Positions 6,642 through 13,551 are shown, counted from the stretch's first letter. The stretch: DNA of 17,486 nucleotides from Methanoregula sp. (GCA_003157895.1 PMKW01000157.1:1-17486); one strand, 5' to 3'. Translations and numbers: made by a program. The notes: a model not told the origin generated them from the sequence alone.

Positions 6642-7106
6642 TCAAGTCAGGACCAAGGGAGGGATCGGAAAGATGGTGAAGTAGAATATATCCGTAATAA
6701 TGCATGCCAGGCCTGCGATGATCCCGAGAATCCCGAGAATTGCCTGCCAGCTTTTTTTATTCCCTGATTTAAACAGGACAACTCCCCCGAAGACAATGGC
6801 AAGCAGCCCGAAAATATAGGGATACCGGAACCAGGATAGCACAGCAAGGATGATACTCCCGATACCCAGTGCGGACATCGCCGTGTTCCCGGCAGGTTTT
6901 ACCGGGGCCGCCGTCACCGGCTGCACAACGGCCGGCTGAGGGGGGTAATATACCGGCTGTGCGGGAGGAGGTGTCGCAACCGGCTGAACAGGAACTCCTG
7001 CAGATTGGGGAGACGGTGCTTCCTGGTTTTTCCGGAAGGGTTTCCCGCAGTTTTTACAAAACTGGTTGGTATCAGGATTCTGGGTTCCGCATTCGCTGCA
7101 AAACAT
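6642..7106 (-). CDS. Zinc-ribbon membrane protein
   Basis: 154 residues. The N-terminus is a zinc ribbon (C3-x2-C6, C17-x2-C20 in CSECGTQ..CKNCGKPF). A Pro/Val/Gln/Ala-rich linker (~30-72) follows, and then hydrophobic segments at about 76-92, 95-112 and 120-148, so the zinc ribbon is probably cytoplasmic on a small membrane-anchored protein. The tail resembles DUF4190-type membrane proteins (tentative). No enzymatic motif is present. The ATG at 7106 lies about 28 nt after a clear TATA box (7131-7138), suggesting a leaderless message. Neighbours give no hint of function. Confidence 0.8.
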   Translation of the reverse strand: MFCSECGTQNPDTNQFCKNCGKPFRKNQEAPSPQSAGVPVQPVATPPPAQPVYYPPQPAVVQPVTAAPVKPAGNTAMSALGIGSIILAVLSWFRYPYIFGLLAIVFGGVVLFKSGNKKSWQAILGILGIIAGLACIITDIFYFTIFPIPPLVLT

Positions 7107-7130
7107 GGTGTCACTCTCTTGTCTGCTTTT

Positions 7131-7138
7131 TATTTATA
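7131..7138 (-). promoter_or_regulatory. TATA box of the zinc-ribbon gene
   Basis: The minus strand reads TATAAATA, 25-32 nt before the ATG at 7106, the distance expected for leaderless initiation at the start codon. Confidence 0.6.
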
Positions 7139-7143
7139 CTGAT

Positions 7144-7258
7144 ATGAATTTTGTGATTTCCGGAGAAACCCAATAACCGATATGCAGACCGGGTGGAAGT
7201 TGTCGCAGATTACTATTCCGGACAACAGTACGAGATAATCGACCAGTTCGTTGAATGA
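7144..7258 (+). pseudogene. Possible short gene remnant with a +1 frameshift
   Basis: An ATG at 7144 opens MNFVISGETQ and stops at TAA (7174-7176). One frame over, the sequence from 7178 continues in protein-like fashion (RYADRVEVVADYYSGQQYEI..FVE) to TGA at 7256-7258. A single-base change near 7165-7176 would join them into a peptide of about 37 residues. The second part has believable acidic/amphipathic composition, but it is short, no family is recognised and no promoter is clear. It may be chance. Confidence 0.25.
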
Positions 7259-7461
7259 TCAGACAAGGGATCTGGCCTCTCCCGGGCTTCCTCATCGTTT
7301 TTTTGCACAAAACGGAAAAGAGACGCCATACTCTTGCTTCTGCGGTTAACAAGAGACATAAGAAAAGAACAGACCTTCTCCGGAACCAAAAATTTTCAGA
7401 CAACACAACTGCCTGATGAACCAGCACAATCACCGTTAATGATCGTCTGATAGAAAAATTT

Positions 7462-8160
7462 ATGAACAATAATCAGACACAATCAAATATGCCTGACAAA
7501 AAGGTATATTATCTGGCATTTGTGCTCCTTTCCCTGATCCTGTTCTGCACGGTTCCGGTTCTGGCACTAACAGCCCCGTACAGTTTCTCGGTCTCACCGG
7601 TATCTGCTGAAGGTAAACCCGGGGATACAGTCACCTATCATATAACCATCACCGCAAACAGCGGGTTTAACTCCCCGGTTGATTTTACCATGGATGTCGG
7701 CACACTCGGGTACAGCCAGAAAATTGTCCTCGGAACATACCAGGGTCCCTATCCGCAGTCATTCACCTATATCCTGACCATCCCGCAGGAGGTCCCGACA
7801 GGAATTACCGCCGATGTTACCGTCAATGGTAAAAGCGGGACATACCTCCAGCAGCAGAACCTCAAACTCAAAGTTACGGGTAACGGCGGGCCCATCGAAT
7901 CTGTCACAAGCGCGATTACAGACCTGATCAATACTATTATGCGTGAAATTGCAAGTATAACCGGGAGTAAAGGATCCGGTTCTGATGAGGTACTTCTCTT
8001 AATTTTTCCTTTTTACTGCGCCCGCAAGGGGTCGGCTGACTGCTCATCCCGCTCTCGTTTCCATAATTATCACGTGGCGGGTGGCATTGACCTGAATCTC
8101 CGGAAGACCGGGACAAAAACGTATATTATCGGCGATTTTCCGTTATTATTATCTTTTTAA
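7462..8160 (+). CDS. Secreted or membrane-anchored protein with an Ig-like domain; C-terminus doubtful
   Basis: 232 residues. A signal peptide or anchor spans ~14-36 (VYYLAFVLLSLILFCTVPVL, then ALTAP). Residues ~40-145 form a beta-rich domain resembling the NEW3/Ig-like extracellular modules of methanogen surface proteins (PGDTVTYHITITANS..VTGNGG). After a Ser/Gly hinge near 173-182 the sequence changes character (LLLIFPFYCARKGSADCSSRS) and looks poorly coding, so the true protein may end earlier or carry a frameshift: a neighbouring frame stops at 8000-8002 just before a T-rich tract. An alternative start is the ATG at 7489. Function unknown; extracellular or cell-envelope location inferred from the signal. 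Confidence 0.65.
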   Translation: MNNNQTQSNMPDKKVYYLAFVLLSLILFCTVPVLALTAPYSFSVSPVSAEGKPGDTVTYHITITANSGFNSPVDFTMDVGTLGYSQKIVLGTYQGPYPQSFTYILTIPQEVPTGITADVTVNGKSGTYLQQQNLKLKVTGNGGPIESVTSAITDLINTIMREIASITGSKGSGSDEVLLLIFPFYCARKGSADCSSRSRFHNYHVAGGIDLNLRKTGTKTYIIGDFPLLLSF

Positions 8161-8594
8161 CCCCGTGATCCCGGCTCATGAACACCCGGCCTGGTCATGA
8201 ACAGGTAACCCCATCATTTTCAACCAGATCCCTGTTGTACCCGGGACGGGAGCCGCAGGAATGGTGATCTCCGGCCTTGTTGTGCTCTTAAAAAAAACAT
8301 TGCTCATGGCGATCGCGAATTATCATCTCTGGTAATGCCGGGGATCTCACCGGCAAAAAGACTCTTATCCCTCCGGGCATGACCGGACGGTTTTCCCGTA
8401 ATAGACGGATCTGGTGCATCCAGTGTCCCGAAGTACAAAAAATGAAAAATAAGGATCGGATCTGCCATAAAAAAAAAGAACCGACCACAGCCTTTAACCA
8501 TTGTTTTATGAGTCTTTTGGTCAAACGAGGCATAAAGATAGCATTAAATAGTAGACGAAGTATTGTATATCCTAATCCCAATACGGGGTATGCA
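8161..8594. other. Intergenic stretch with a possible orphan membrane-anchor fragment
   Basis: No full gene is seen. On the plus strand, frame 2, an open stretch ends at TAA 8333-8335 and reads IPVVPGTGAAGMVISGLVVL followed by lysines, which looks like a C-terminal membrane anchor of an archaeal surface protein. It is not in frame with the secreted-protein gene upstream and has no start of its own. The promoter of the next gene lies at 8543-8550. Confidence 0.35.
8543..8550 (+). promoter_or_regulatory. TATA box of the Cmi4-like gene
   Basis: ATTAAATA, about 45 nt before the ATG at 8595. Initiation would fall near 8572-8575, giving a ~20-nt leader that includes GGGG about 6 nt before the ATG. 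Confidence 0.5.
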
Positions 8595-9203
8595 ATGACC
8601 GAAGACAAACGAAAGATACAGCTTCTGAAACTCTTCAGTACCATGTCGGGCAAGACCAAGATTGTCGAACCGATGAAGAATATCCATGGTACCCTGAGAG
8701 ACAGTGACGCGATTGAACGCGAGGTCGCTCTCGTGATGAGAGAGATCACGGAACAGGGAATCTTCAAGACTTCCTTAAAACCGATCCAGCTTGCAAAGCT
8801 CGTCACTTCTTTCTATATGGGAAAGAACGATACCGAGATCGCACGCGAACTCGGTGACGAGAAACTGTCAAAGACGGTTGCACGGGCCAGGGTGAGGCTC
8901 AAACTCTTCCGCGAGCTTGACTTCAAGATGCCCTTTGACAAGGAGAAGATGGAAGATCTCATCGATTCCGGCAAGACAATGAAGGAAGTGTCTGAGGAAC
9001 TTGGCGTCAGCCCATCGACCCTTCGCGAATACCGGCATGTAATCGAGGAACAGGAAGACCCTACCATCGATTCCTATATCGACAGGATCCGCGACGTCAT
9101 GGAGGATCGTGATCTCACCGAACAGATGACCAGGAGCGCCACAGACAACAGCCTTGGCGATTCCATCGATATTACAGAAGCTGAACTCATTGACGTGACG
9201 TAA
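8595..9203 (+). CDS. Conditioned medium-induced protein 4 homologue (archaeal HTH protein)
   Basis: 202 residues from the ATG at 8595. The sequence follows the archaeal conditioned medium-induced protein 4 (Cmi4) pattern: an N-terminal acidic/basic region, FKTSLKPIQLAKLVTSFY, a first helix-turn-helix-like segment NDTEIARELGDEKLSKTVAR, RARVRLKLFRELD, then a second one with GKTMKEVSEELGVSPSTLRE and a C-terminal acidic tail. Two HTH modules suggest a DNA- or RNA-binding role. The name comes from induction by conditioned medium in haloarchaea; the function in methanogens is unknown. A longer frame reaches back to 8379, but those residues lie upstream of the promoter. The stop codon is built into the stem of a terminator-like hairpin. 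Likely monocistronic. Confidence 0.8.
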   Translation: MTEDKRKIQLLKLFSTMSGKTKIVEPMKNIHGTLRDSDAIEREVALVMREITEQGIFKTSLKPIQLAKLVTSFYMGKNDTEIARELGDEKLSKTVARARVRLKLFRELDFKMPFDKEKMEDLIDSGKTMKEVSEELGVSPSTLREYRHVIEEQEDPTIDSYIDRIRDVMEDRDLTEQMTRSATDNSLGDSIDITEAELIDVT

Positions 9204-9239
9204 GGGAAAACCCTTACCCCGGCACTCCCCCTCTTTTTT
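9200..9239 (+). terminator. Hairpin plus T-tract terminator of the Cmi4-like gene
   Basis: GTAAGGG, loop AAAA, CCCTTAC (9200-9217) is a perfect 7-bp stem that contains the TAA stop codon (9201-9203). A C-rich spacer and a run of six T (9234-9239) follow. It looks like an intrinsic terminator, unusual in archaea in having a strong stem. Confidence 0.65.
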
Positions 9240-9534
9240 GAGCGACGGTATGCGCTCTCCGGGTGGTTCATAAGAACCGTGAAGAAGAGAAGATTTACGA
9301 AATAAATCTTCGAAGTCCGAATGGTCATCAGACCCGGAAGAGGAGACCTCATCGGAGTTTTTCAAAATCAGAAGAATTTCCTGCAGTGATTTGAGGACGA
9401 GGAAAACTCATCGGAGTTCTTTGAACGGTGGGGAGGGTTGAGCGGTCATCGGACCTCTTTGCTCTTCATCCATTACGGGATTCGGCAAGTCAAAGAGCCT
9501 GATGGCTCTTCTCCTGTCTCGCCTCTGATAAGGC
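9240..9534. repeat. Cluster of about nine short hairpins, four with a shared ATCG/ATCA loop
   Basis: Within the 380-bp gap before the marker gene I see stems at 9240-9257 (GAGCG/CGCTC), 9265-9278 (GGTTC/GAACC), 9289-9311 (9 bp, GAAGATTTA with loop CGAAA), 9323-9334 (GGTC-ATCA-GACC), 9348-9357 (CTC-ATCG-GAG), 9405-9418 (AACTC-ATCG-GAGTT), 9444-9455 (GGTC-ATCG-GACC), 9493-9510 (7 bp, AAGAGCC with loop TGAT) and 9521-9534 (GCCT/AGGC). The four ATCR-loop copies share TCATCRGA while the outer stem bases change in pairs. No coding frame explains this. It may be a structured RNA, a regulatory leader region or a family of small repeats; which is unknown. Confidence 0.5.
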
Positions 9535-9548
9535 TCGACAAATCGAAA

Positions 9549-9556
9549 CTTATAAG
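9549..9556 (+). promoter_or_regulatory. TATA box of the methanogenesis marker 14 operon
   Basis: CTTATAAG, centred about 29 nt before the ATG at 9582, predicting a leaderless transcript. This supports the 9582 start over the longer frame that begins at 9438. Confidence 0.6.
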
Positions 9557-9581
9557 GAGATACAGACGAGAACTGGATTAT

Positions 9582-11081
9582 ATGTGCGCAGGCTTTTTTT
9601 CCCGCTTTATAAAACCGAAACCCCATATAGTTGAAAGCCCACCGCCGCCATCTATTACCCACGGGCCCGGGATGCACATACCCGAATACAAGAACAAGCC
9701 CTATTTCATCGTTGCATCGGTTGAGATGGGAAATACAACGACGAAGTGCATTCTTACCGGCGTAAGCCTTGAAACCGGGATGTCGTATGTCATCAACAAG
9801 ACGGTCAGCATGAGCCGTGACATCCGCCCTCCGAAGCCCGGTGAGACGATCTTCGGGGCAACACTGGACGGGACCGAACTGACCCGCGAGGCAGTGACCG
9901 ACCTTGTCCGGGACACACTCCTGAAATGCCACCGGGATGCACATCTGGACATCAATAAAGAGCTGGACTTCGTGGTAAGGAGTACCGGTGTTGTTGCCGA
10001 GATGGAATCGCCGGATCAGGTCGGGGATTTCGTTATCGCGCTTGCCAACGGCTGCCTTATTGCAGGTGTCCCGCCCCGCAAGATGACACCCCCGATGTCC
10101 AAGGAGAACCAGCCCGCAAAACTCCAGCCGTTCAGTTTTGCCGACAAGGTCGTTTTCGTGGGTGCCGTCGCGGGGGTCATCCCGCCGGTCGGGTCTACCG
10201 GCGTTGAGATGGTGGCAAACGAGATGGAGGGCGAACTTGCCATGGCCGGCATCAAGGAAGGTGCAAAATGGACCCCGGTTGATTTCCGCAATCCATGTGT
10301 ATCGGTGGATTTTGGCACGACACTGGACGGGAGGATCACCAGCGATGTGGCTAAGGATGCCGTAAACCCGTTTGCCAAGACCGTAGGGAATTTCTGCGGG
10401 CTTGCCGGTGCAATTCCGGATGCGATCGTACGCGGGACCGGCCTTGTCCAGGAACGAACCGGCACTGCGCTGGATATCTTTGGCGAGCACAGTATATCCG
10501 GCGGGTTTTTTTCCGGGGGAAACCGCAGGGTTGTGGAGGATTTTGTGGAGCGGTGCCACAACCATATCGATATCCGGATCGTTCCTGCCGAGCGCACCCG
10601 TTTCGGGCGCGTCCCGGTCAATGCAAAACTGGCTGCTGAATCTGGTATCGCCATGATCGGGTGCGACTGCGGGGAGAACTCAAGCGAACTCGACAAACTG
10701 CTGGAAATCGGTGCTGAGATTCACAGGAATTACAACCTCGCCACCCTGAACGAAGTGGTGGACCAGGTCTGCGCAAAGATGGCGCTCCGCCTTGTTGACG
10801 TTGCTGTTGAACAAGGCCTTGTGCTGAAAAATTCCTCGATCGGATTCACCGGCAGGGCCGCGATCTCCGGGAGAAAACCGGAGTATATTCTCAAGGGCAT
10901 CACTGAACGAAATCTCTTTGATGATCCCGTCGACCACCTGGTCTTCGTAGACGACGGGCTTGCCCGCGGCGCGGCCCTGATGGGGCGGTGCATGAACTCG
11001 CTGGGCAAACCGAAAAATCCTATCGGGGGAGTCCGCGGGGGCCCATGTATTATGAGCCGGCGGATCAAAATAGGAAAGTGA
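9582..11081 (+). CDS. Methanogenesis marker protein 14
   Basis: 499 residues from the ATG at 9582. The N-terminus FFSRFIKPKPHIVESP and the block FIVASVEMGNTTTKCILTG are the signature of methanogenesis marker 14 proteins, a family found in methanogens. Two phosphate-loop-like segments (EMGNTTTK at 49-55; SVDFGTTLDGR further on) and a C-terminal FVDDGLARGAALMGR match an ASKHA (actin/sugar kinase/Hsp70) ATPase fold; ATP binding is inferred, and the biochemical role is not known to me. Likely cytoplasmic and connected with maturation or activation in methanogenesis (family-level inference). The longer frame from 9438 crosses the hairpin cluster and the promoter and has no conserved sequence. It is followed 12 nt later by an 82-residue partner gene. 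Confidence 0.88.
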   Translation: MCAGFFSRFIKPKPHIVESPPPPSITHGPGMHIPEYKNKPYFIVASVEMGNTTTKCILTGVSLETGMSYVINKTVSMSRDIRPPKPGETIFGATLDGTELTREAVTDLVRDTLLKCHRDAHLDINKELDFVVRSTGVVAEMESPDQVGDFVIALANGCLIAGVPPRKMTPPMSKENQPAKLQPFSFADKVVFVGAVAGVIPPVGSTGVEMVANEMEGELAMAGIKEGAKWTPVDFRNPCVSVDFGTTLDGRITSDVAKDAVNPFAKTVGNFCGLAGAIPDAIVRGTGLVQERTGTALDIFGEHSISGGFFSGGNRRVVEDFVERCHNHIDIRIVPAERTRFGRVPVNAKLAAESGIAMIGCDCGENSSELDKLLEIGAEIHRNYNLATLNEVVDQVCAKMALRLVDVAVEQGLVLKNSSIGFTGRAAISGRKPEYILKGITERNLFDDPVDHLVFVDDGLARGAALMGRCMNSLGKPKNPIGGVRGGPCIMSRRIKIGK

Positions 11082-11093
11082 CACTGGTGTATC

Positions 11094-11342
11094 ATGACAG
11101 ATGAAAACAATGCAGATGAACAACTCTATGACATACTCGTTCCTCCCGGCGTACCGCAGAAAATTATTGTTGAAATCGCGAAAAAATTCAAAGTGAAAGT
11201 CGTGGAACGCACAGAAAAACTCTCTTTCGCAAACATGGAAGGGGAGGAACGCAACCTCCTTGCATTCCGGGGAAAACTCGAAGTTGTCCAGGAAGTTGAA
11301 AAATACATGATGGACCAGCTCAAGGCATTTATTGAGAAATAA
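11094..11342 (+). CDS. Small protein of unknown function, 82 residues, partner of marker 14
   Basis: ATG at 11094, 12 nt after the marker 14 stop, with GGTG about 6 nt before it; clearly the second gene of the operon. The peptide reads as a compact alpha/beta protein: a strand (LYDILVPPGVP), a helix (QKIIVEIAKKFKVKVV), a strand-rich middle (LSFANMEGEERNLLAFRG) and a C-terminal helix (VVQEVEKYMMDQLKAFIEK). It has no cysteine or histidine cluster and no signal peptide. I cannot name the family; the operon position suggests a role alongside marker 14 (inference). Confidence 0.8.
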   Translation: MTDENNADEQLYDILVPPGVPQKIIVEIAKKFKVKVVERTEKLSFANMEGEERNLLAFRGKLEVVQEVEKYMMDQLKAFIEK

Positions 11343-11348
11343 ATTTAC

Positions 11349-11366
11349 TTTGATTTTTTTCTTTTT
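11349..11366 (+). terminator. T-rich terminator after the marker 14 operon
   Basis: Runs of seven and five T (11354-11360 and 11362-11366) begin 12 nt past the stop codon, as in archaeal T-tract termination. Confidence 0.6.
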
Positions 11367-11889
11367 CGATGTTTCTTTCCATGGTTTTAACAGGATTGAG
11401 GATCGGAGACCGGGAAGTACGATCATTCTCTGATATGAAGATATTGTTGAAGAACAATAGTGAAGAGGGCTCTCCTCCTCAGGTCGCCTCACGAGGCAGA
11501 GCGGGGCAATTACCGGGTCTGGGAATACTCCTGGTGAAGACCTGAAGGTGCAAGAAGGTTTTTTCGTTTCCGGAATACGGTAACAGAGCCACAGCGGGGG
11601 CGTCCCTTCGGGGAATTGGGCATTGCTTCAGCGAGGACCGGTTGGAAAAGATTTCCCTCAGAGTTCTTCATGACCGATACACTGAGCCACACGAGGTGAG
11701 GAGAGAAGAAGAAATTATCAGAGTGAAGGTTACATTGCCATAACTGATGTGGTCGAAGGACCATCCGGGTTCGGTTAACGAACTCTGATGAATCCGTTCG
11801 AAAACTGATGATTTTCTCCTGACTCACCACGTGTTCCATGAGGTTCATCAAATGACAAATTTCATCCGATTGCAGCCCGATCTGCATAT
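11367..11889. other. Hairpin-rich intergenic stretch, no supported gene
   Basis: About 520 bp between the marker operon and the UPF0173 gene. A minus-strand frame (11510-11887) gives a peptide with no family features. Perfect or near-perfect hairpins include 11442-11459 (TATTGTT, loop GAAG), 11486-11497 (GCCT/AGGC), 11603-11614 (TCCC-TTCG-GGGA, a UUCG tetraloop), 11644-11656 (GGAAA/TTTCC), 11667-11685 region (GGGTTCG-type stem at 11767-11785 with loop GTTAA) and 11800-11816 (GAAAA/TTTTC around CTGATGA). CTGATGA occurs twice (11784-11790, 11805-11811), recalling box C, but without a proper D-box layout. The start of the next gene has an AT-rich box around 11855-11863. Confidence 0.4.
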
Positions 11890-12552
11890 ATGCAACTCAC
11901 CTGGCTCGGTCATTCCTGTGTGTTCCTGTCCGGTTCCCGGAAAATTCTCATCGACCCGTTCATTGAAGGCGGGAGTGCCGCGGGGATACCGGCAGATATC
12001 GTTGCCATCACTCATGGGCATGAAGACCATATGGGTGAGGTGGTCGCGCTCCACAAGAAGACGGTAGCGATCACCGAGATCGCCAGATATCTCAGATCAA
12101 AAGGCCTTGCAGTTGAAGGAATGAACATCGGCGGGACAATAACAGTGGACGGTGTCTCGTTCACAATGACTCCTGCACTCCATTCCACCTTTATCGAGGA
12201 GGCTGGGCCCGGGTTTTCCGGCGGGTCTGCAGCTGGTTTTGTCATTGGAATGGATGGCGTGAAGGTGTACCATGCGGGAGATACCGGGCTCTTCTCGGAC
12301 ATGAAACTGATCGGGGAACTTTACCACCCCGATATCGCGCTCCTGCCAATAGGAGGGAGGTACACGATGGGTGTGGCGGAAGCGATGATGGCGGCAAATT
12401 TCATCGGCGCGAAAACGGTCATTCCGATCCATTATAACACCTGGGACAAGATTATCGCAGATCCCCTCACCCTGAAATCAGCGGTCGAGCGGACGACCGA
12501 TATCCGGGTCCGGGTGCTCCAGCCCGGAGAAAGTATGGATCTTCTCCCGTAA
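11890..12552 (+). CDS. UPF0173 family metal-dependent hydrolase (metallo-beta-lactamase fold)
   Basis: 220 residues, the usual length of the family. The N-terminus MQLTWLGHSCVFL and the metal motif THGHEDHMG (H42, H44, D46, H47) are diagnostic; further ligands are supplied by HAGDTG and by PIHYNTW near the C-terminus. UPF0173 proteins are widespread, cytoplasmic, probably bind two zinc ions and hydrolyse an unidentified substrate. The ATG overlaps TGCATATATGCA at 11883-11894, and no Shine-Dalgarno is visible, so a leaderless or short-leader message is likely. T5 directly follows the TAA. The gene stands alone. Confidence 0.9.
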   Translation: MQLTWLGHSCVFLSGSRKILIDPFIEGGSAAGIPADIVAITHGHEDHMGEVVALHKKTVAITEIARYLRSKGLAVEGMNIGGTITVDGVSFTMTPALHSTFIEEAGPGFSGGSAAGFVIGMDGVKVYHAGDTGLFSDMKLIGELYHPDIALLPIGGRYTMGVAEAMMAANFIGAKTVIPIHYNTWDKIIADPLTLKSAVERTTDIRVRVLQPGESMDLLP

Positions 12553-12900
12553 TTTTTGGACGCCCTTATGGGGTAAACCTTCCTGGATCCGGGGGGGTTT
12601 ATGCAAATATGCAGCGGATTTCCCCGCATATACATTGATGCGGGCAGGCTGGCGATACCCGGCCCATCCGGATCGCGTCCATCGGGAACTCACGGGCAGG
12701 GGGGATCGGGGAGCGCGATGTTGACTATGCGGGGTCAAAATGTGTCAGGAACCCGCCCCCGATCTCGCAAAAAAAATGCTGTATTCCTGGCATTTGCGGG
12801 TGGCATAAAAAACCCCTTCACGAGGGTGGATGGAGGGGGTAATAACTGAATCGGGCGGCGGATATGCCCCCTCGGAAACCGGCCTGCAGGTAGCTTACCG
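12553..12900. other. Intergenic stretch between convergent genes
   Basis: About 350 bp with no supported gene. A run of eight A at 12769-12776 and six A near 12808-12813 are T-tracts on the minus strand and probably end transcription of the regulator gene at 12901. G-runs (GGGGGGG near 12590, GGGGGG near 12698) are conspicuous but unexplained. No tRNA is recognised. Confidence 0.45.
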
Positions 12901-13275
12901 TCACTTAATATATTCCCGGAGCTTCTGCACGCGCGCAAGCTGCTGCTTTGCCTGCTCTTTCTTTTCTTTCTCAATGCTGTTCATGATCTTGTCGATTGGC
13001 TTTGACAGGGAATAAATCTTCACCGGGCGTCCTTTCCCTTCGGCCTTGTTCTCCTTGCTCTTGATCCAGTCCTGCCCGATCAGATAATGCATGGCGAGAC
13101 TGACTTCCGGCTGGCGGAGATCCGTCCCGCGTTCGATATCCCGTGAAGTTGCCTCGGATATGTTTGCGAGGAATACCAGTACCTGCGCGACATTTTTCCG
13201 TGTGCCGATATTTATAAGCAGACTGACAAATTCTTTCTCTTTTTCAGTAAAATACATCACGTTCTGGCGTTTCAT
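12901..13275 (-). CDS. Winged-helix transcriptional regulator (ArsR/TrmB-like)
   Basis: 124 residues. A helix-turn-helix region at ~23-75 (NVAQVLVFLANISEATSRDI; recognition part DLRQPEVSLAMHYLI; wing DWIKSKENKAEGKGRPVKIY) is followed by a long charged helix to the end (IMNSIEKEKKEQAKQQLARV), probably a dimerisation coil. It is typical of single-domain archaeal regulators; the ligand is unknown. The ATG at 13275 has a full Shine-Dalgarno, AAGGAGG (minus strand 13291-13285), 9 nt upstream. It is divergent from the PEGA-domain gene at 13552 and so could control it, itself, or both; an AT-rich inverted repeat sits at its promoter. Confidence 0.85.
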   Translation of the reverse strand: MKRQNVMYFTEKEKEFVSLLINIGTRKNVAQVLVFLANISEATSRDIERGTDLRQPEVSLAMHYLIGQDWIKSKENKAEGKGRPVKIYSLSKPIDKIMNSIEKEKKEQAKQQLARVQKLREYIK

Positions 13276-13296
13276 GCACTACATCCTCCTTATTGC

Positions 13297-13315
13297 ATAT
13301 TATTTTTACTAATAT
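13297..13315. promoter_or_regulatory. AT-rich inverted repeat at the regulator's promoter, possible operator
   Basis: ATATTA, 7-nt spacer, TAATAT: six perfect base pairs, overlapping the likely TATA box of the minus-strand regulator and ending just before its Shine-Dalgarno. Autoregulation is a reasonable inference, but AT-rich sequence makes chance matches common. Confidence 0.35.
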
Positions 13316-13320
13316 ATTTT
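13311..13320 (-). promoter_or_regulatory. TATA box of the winged-helix regulator gene
   Basis: The minus strand reads AAAATATATT, about 36-45 nt before the ATG at 13275. Initiation near 13290 would leave a short leader holding the AAGGAGG site. Confidence 0.45.
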
Positions 13321-13492
13321 TATCGGTGCTCCCCCATGCGAAGCTGCCCCGCGATCAACTCCGAAAATCCTGTCCTGCCGGTCAAACCGGGACTCCGGCA
13401 TGCTCTGTATGCCAGCTTTCCGTGATAGTGCGAATGAAGAAGAGAATATACGGTACCCCATGGGTTTTTTTCTGATCTCCTGATTTTTCGTG

Positions 13493-13502
13493 TTTATTTA
13501 AA
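13493..13502 (+). promoter_or_regulatory. TATA box of the PEGA-domain gene
   Basis: TTTATTTAAA, centred about 54 nt before the ATG at 13552, predicting a leader of roughly 25 nt. No strong Shine-Dalgarno is visible in that leader. Confidence 0.45.
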
Positions 13503-13551
13503 ACCCGGCGCAACATCCAAGAACCCGGACGATCAATACCCTTCTGAATAT

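Noticed and set aside
9240..9534. CRISPR array
   Set aside because: The repeated units are only 8-14 bp, unevenly spaced (about 24, 59 and 38 bp), vary in their stems, and no cas gene is present.
9438..9581. 48-residue N-terminal extension of marker 14
   Set aside because: It crosses the hairpin cluster and the TATA box and has no family-like sequence; the family's N-terminus matches from 9582.
9408..10565. 385-codon minus-strand frame opposite the marker 14 gene
   Set aside because: It is the antisense shadow of a well-recognised gene, with Cys/His/Arg-rich composition and no family match.
11784..11823. Possible box C/D sRNA (two CTGATGA motifs and a CTGA)
   Set aside because: The first C-box base is C instead of A/G, the putative D' and C' boxes overlap, and the second guide would be only 7 nt, so the layout does not fit archaeal C/D sRNAs.
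11510..11887. 125-codon minus-strand open frame
   Set aside because: No family features, and the interval is full of hairpins, which better explains it as non-coding.
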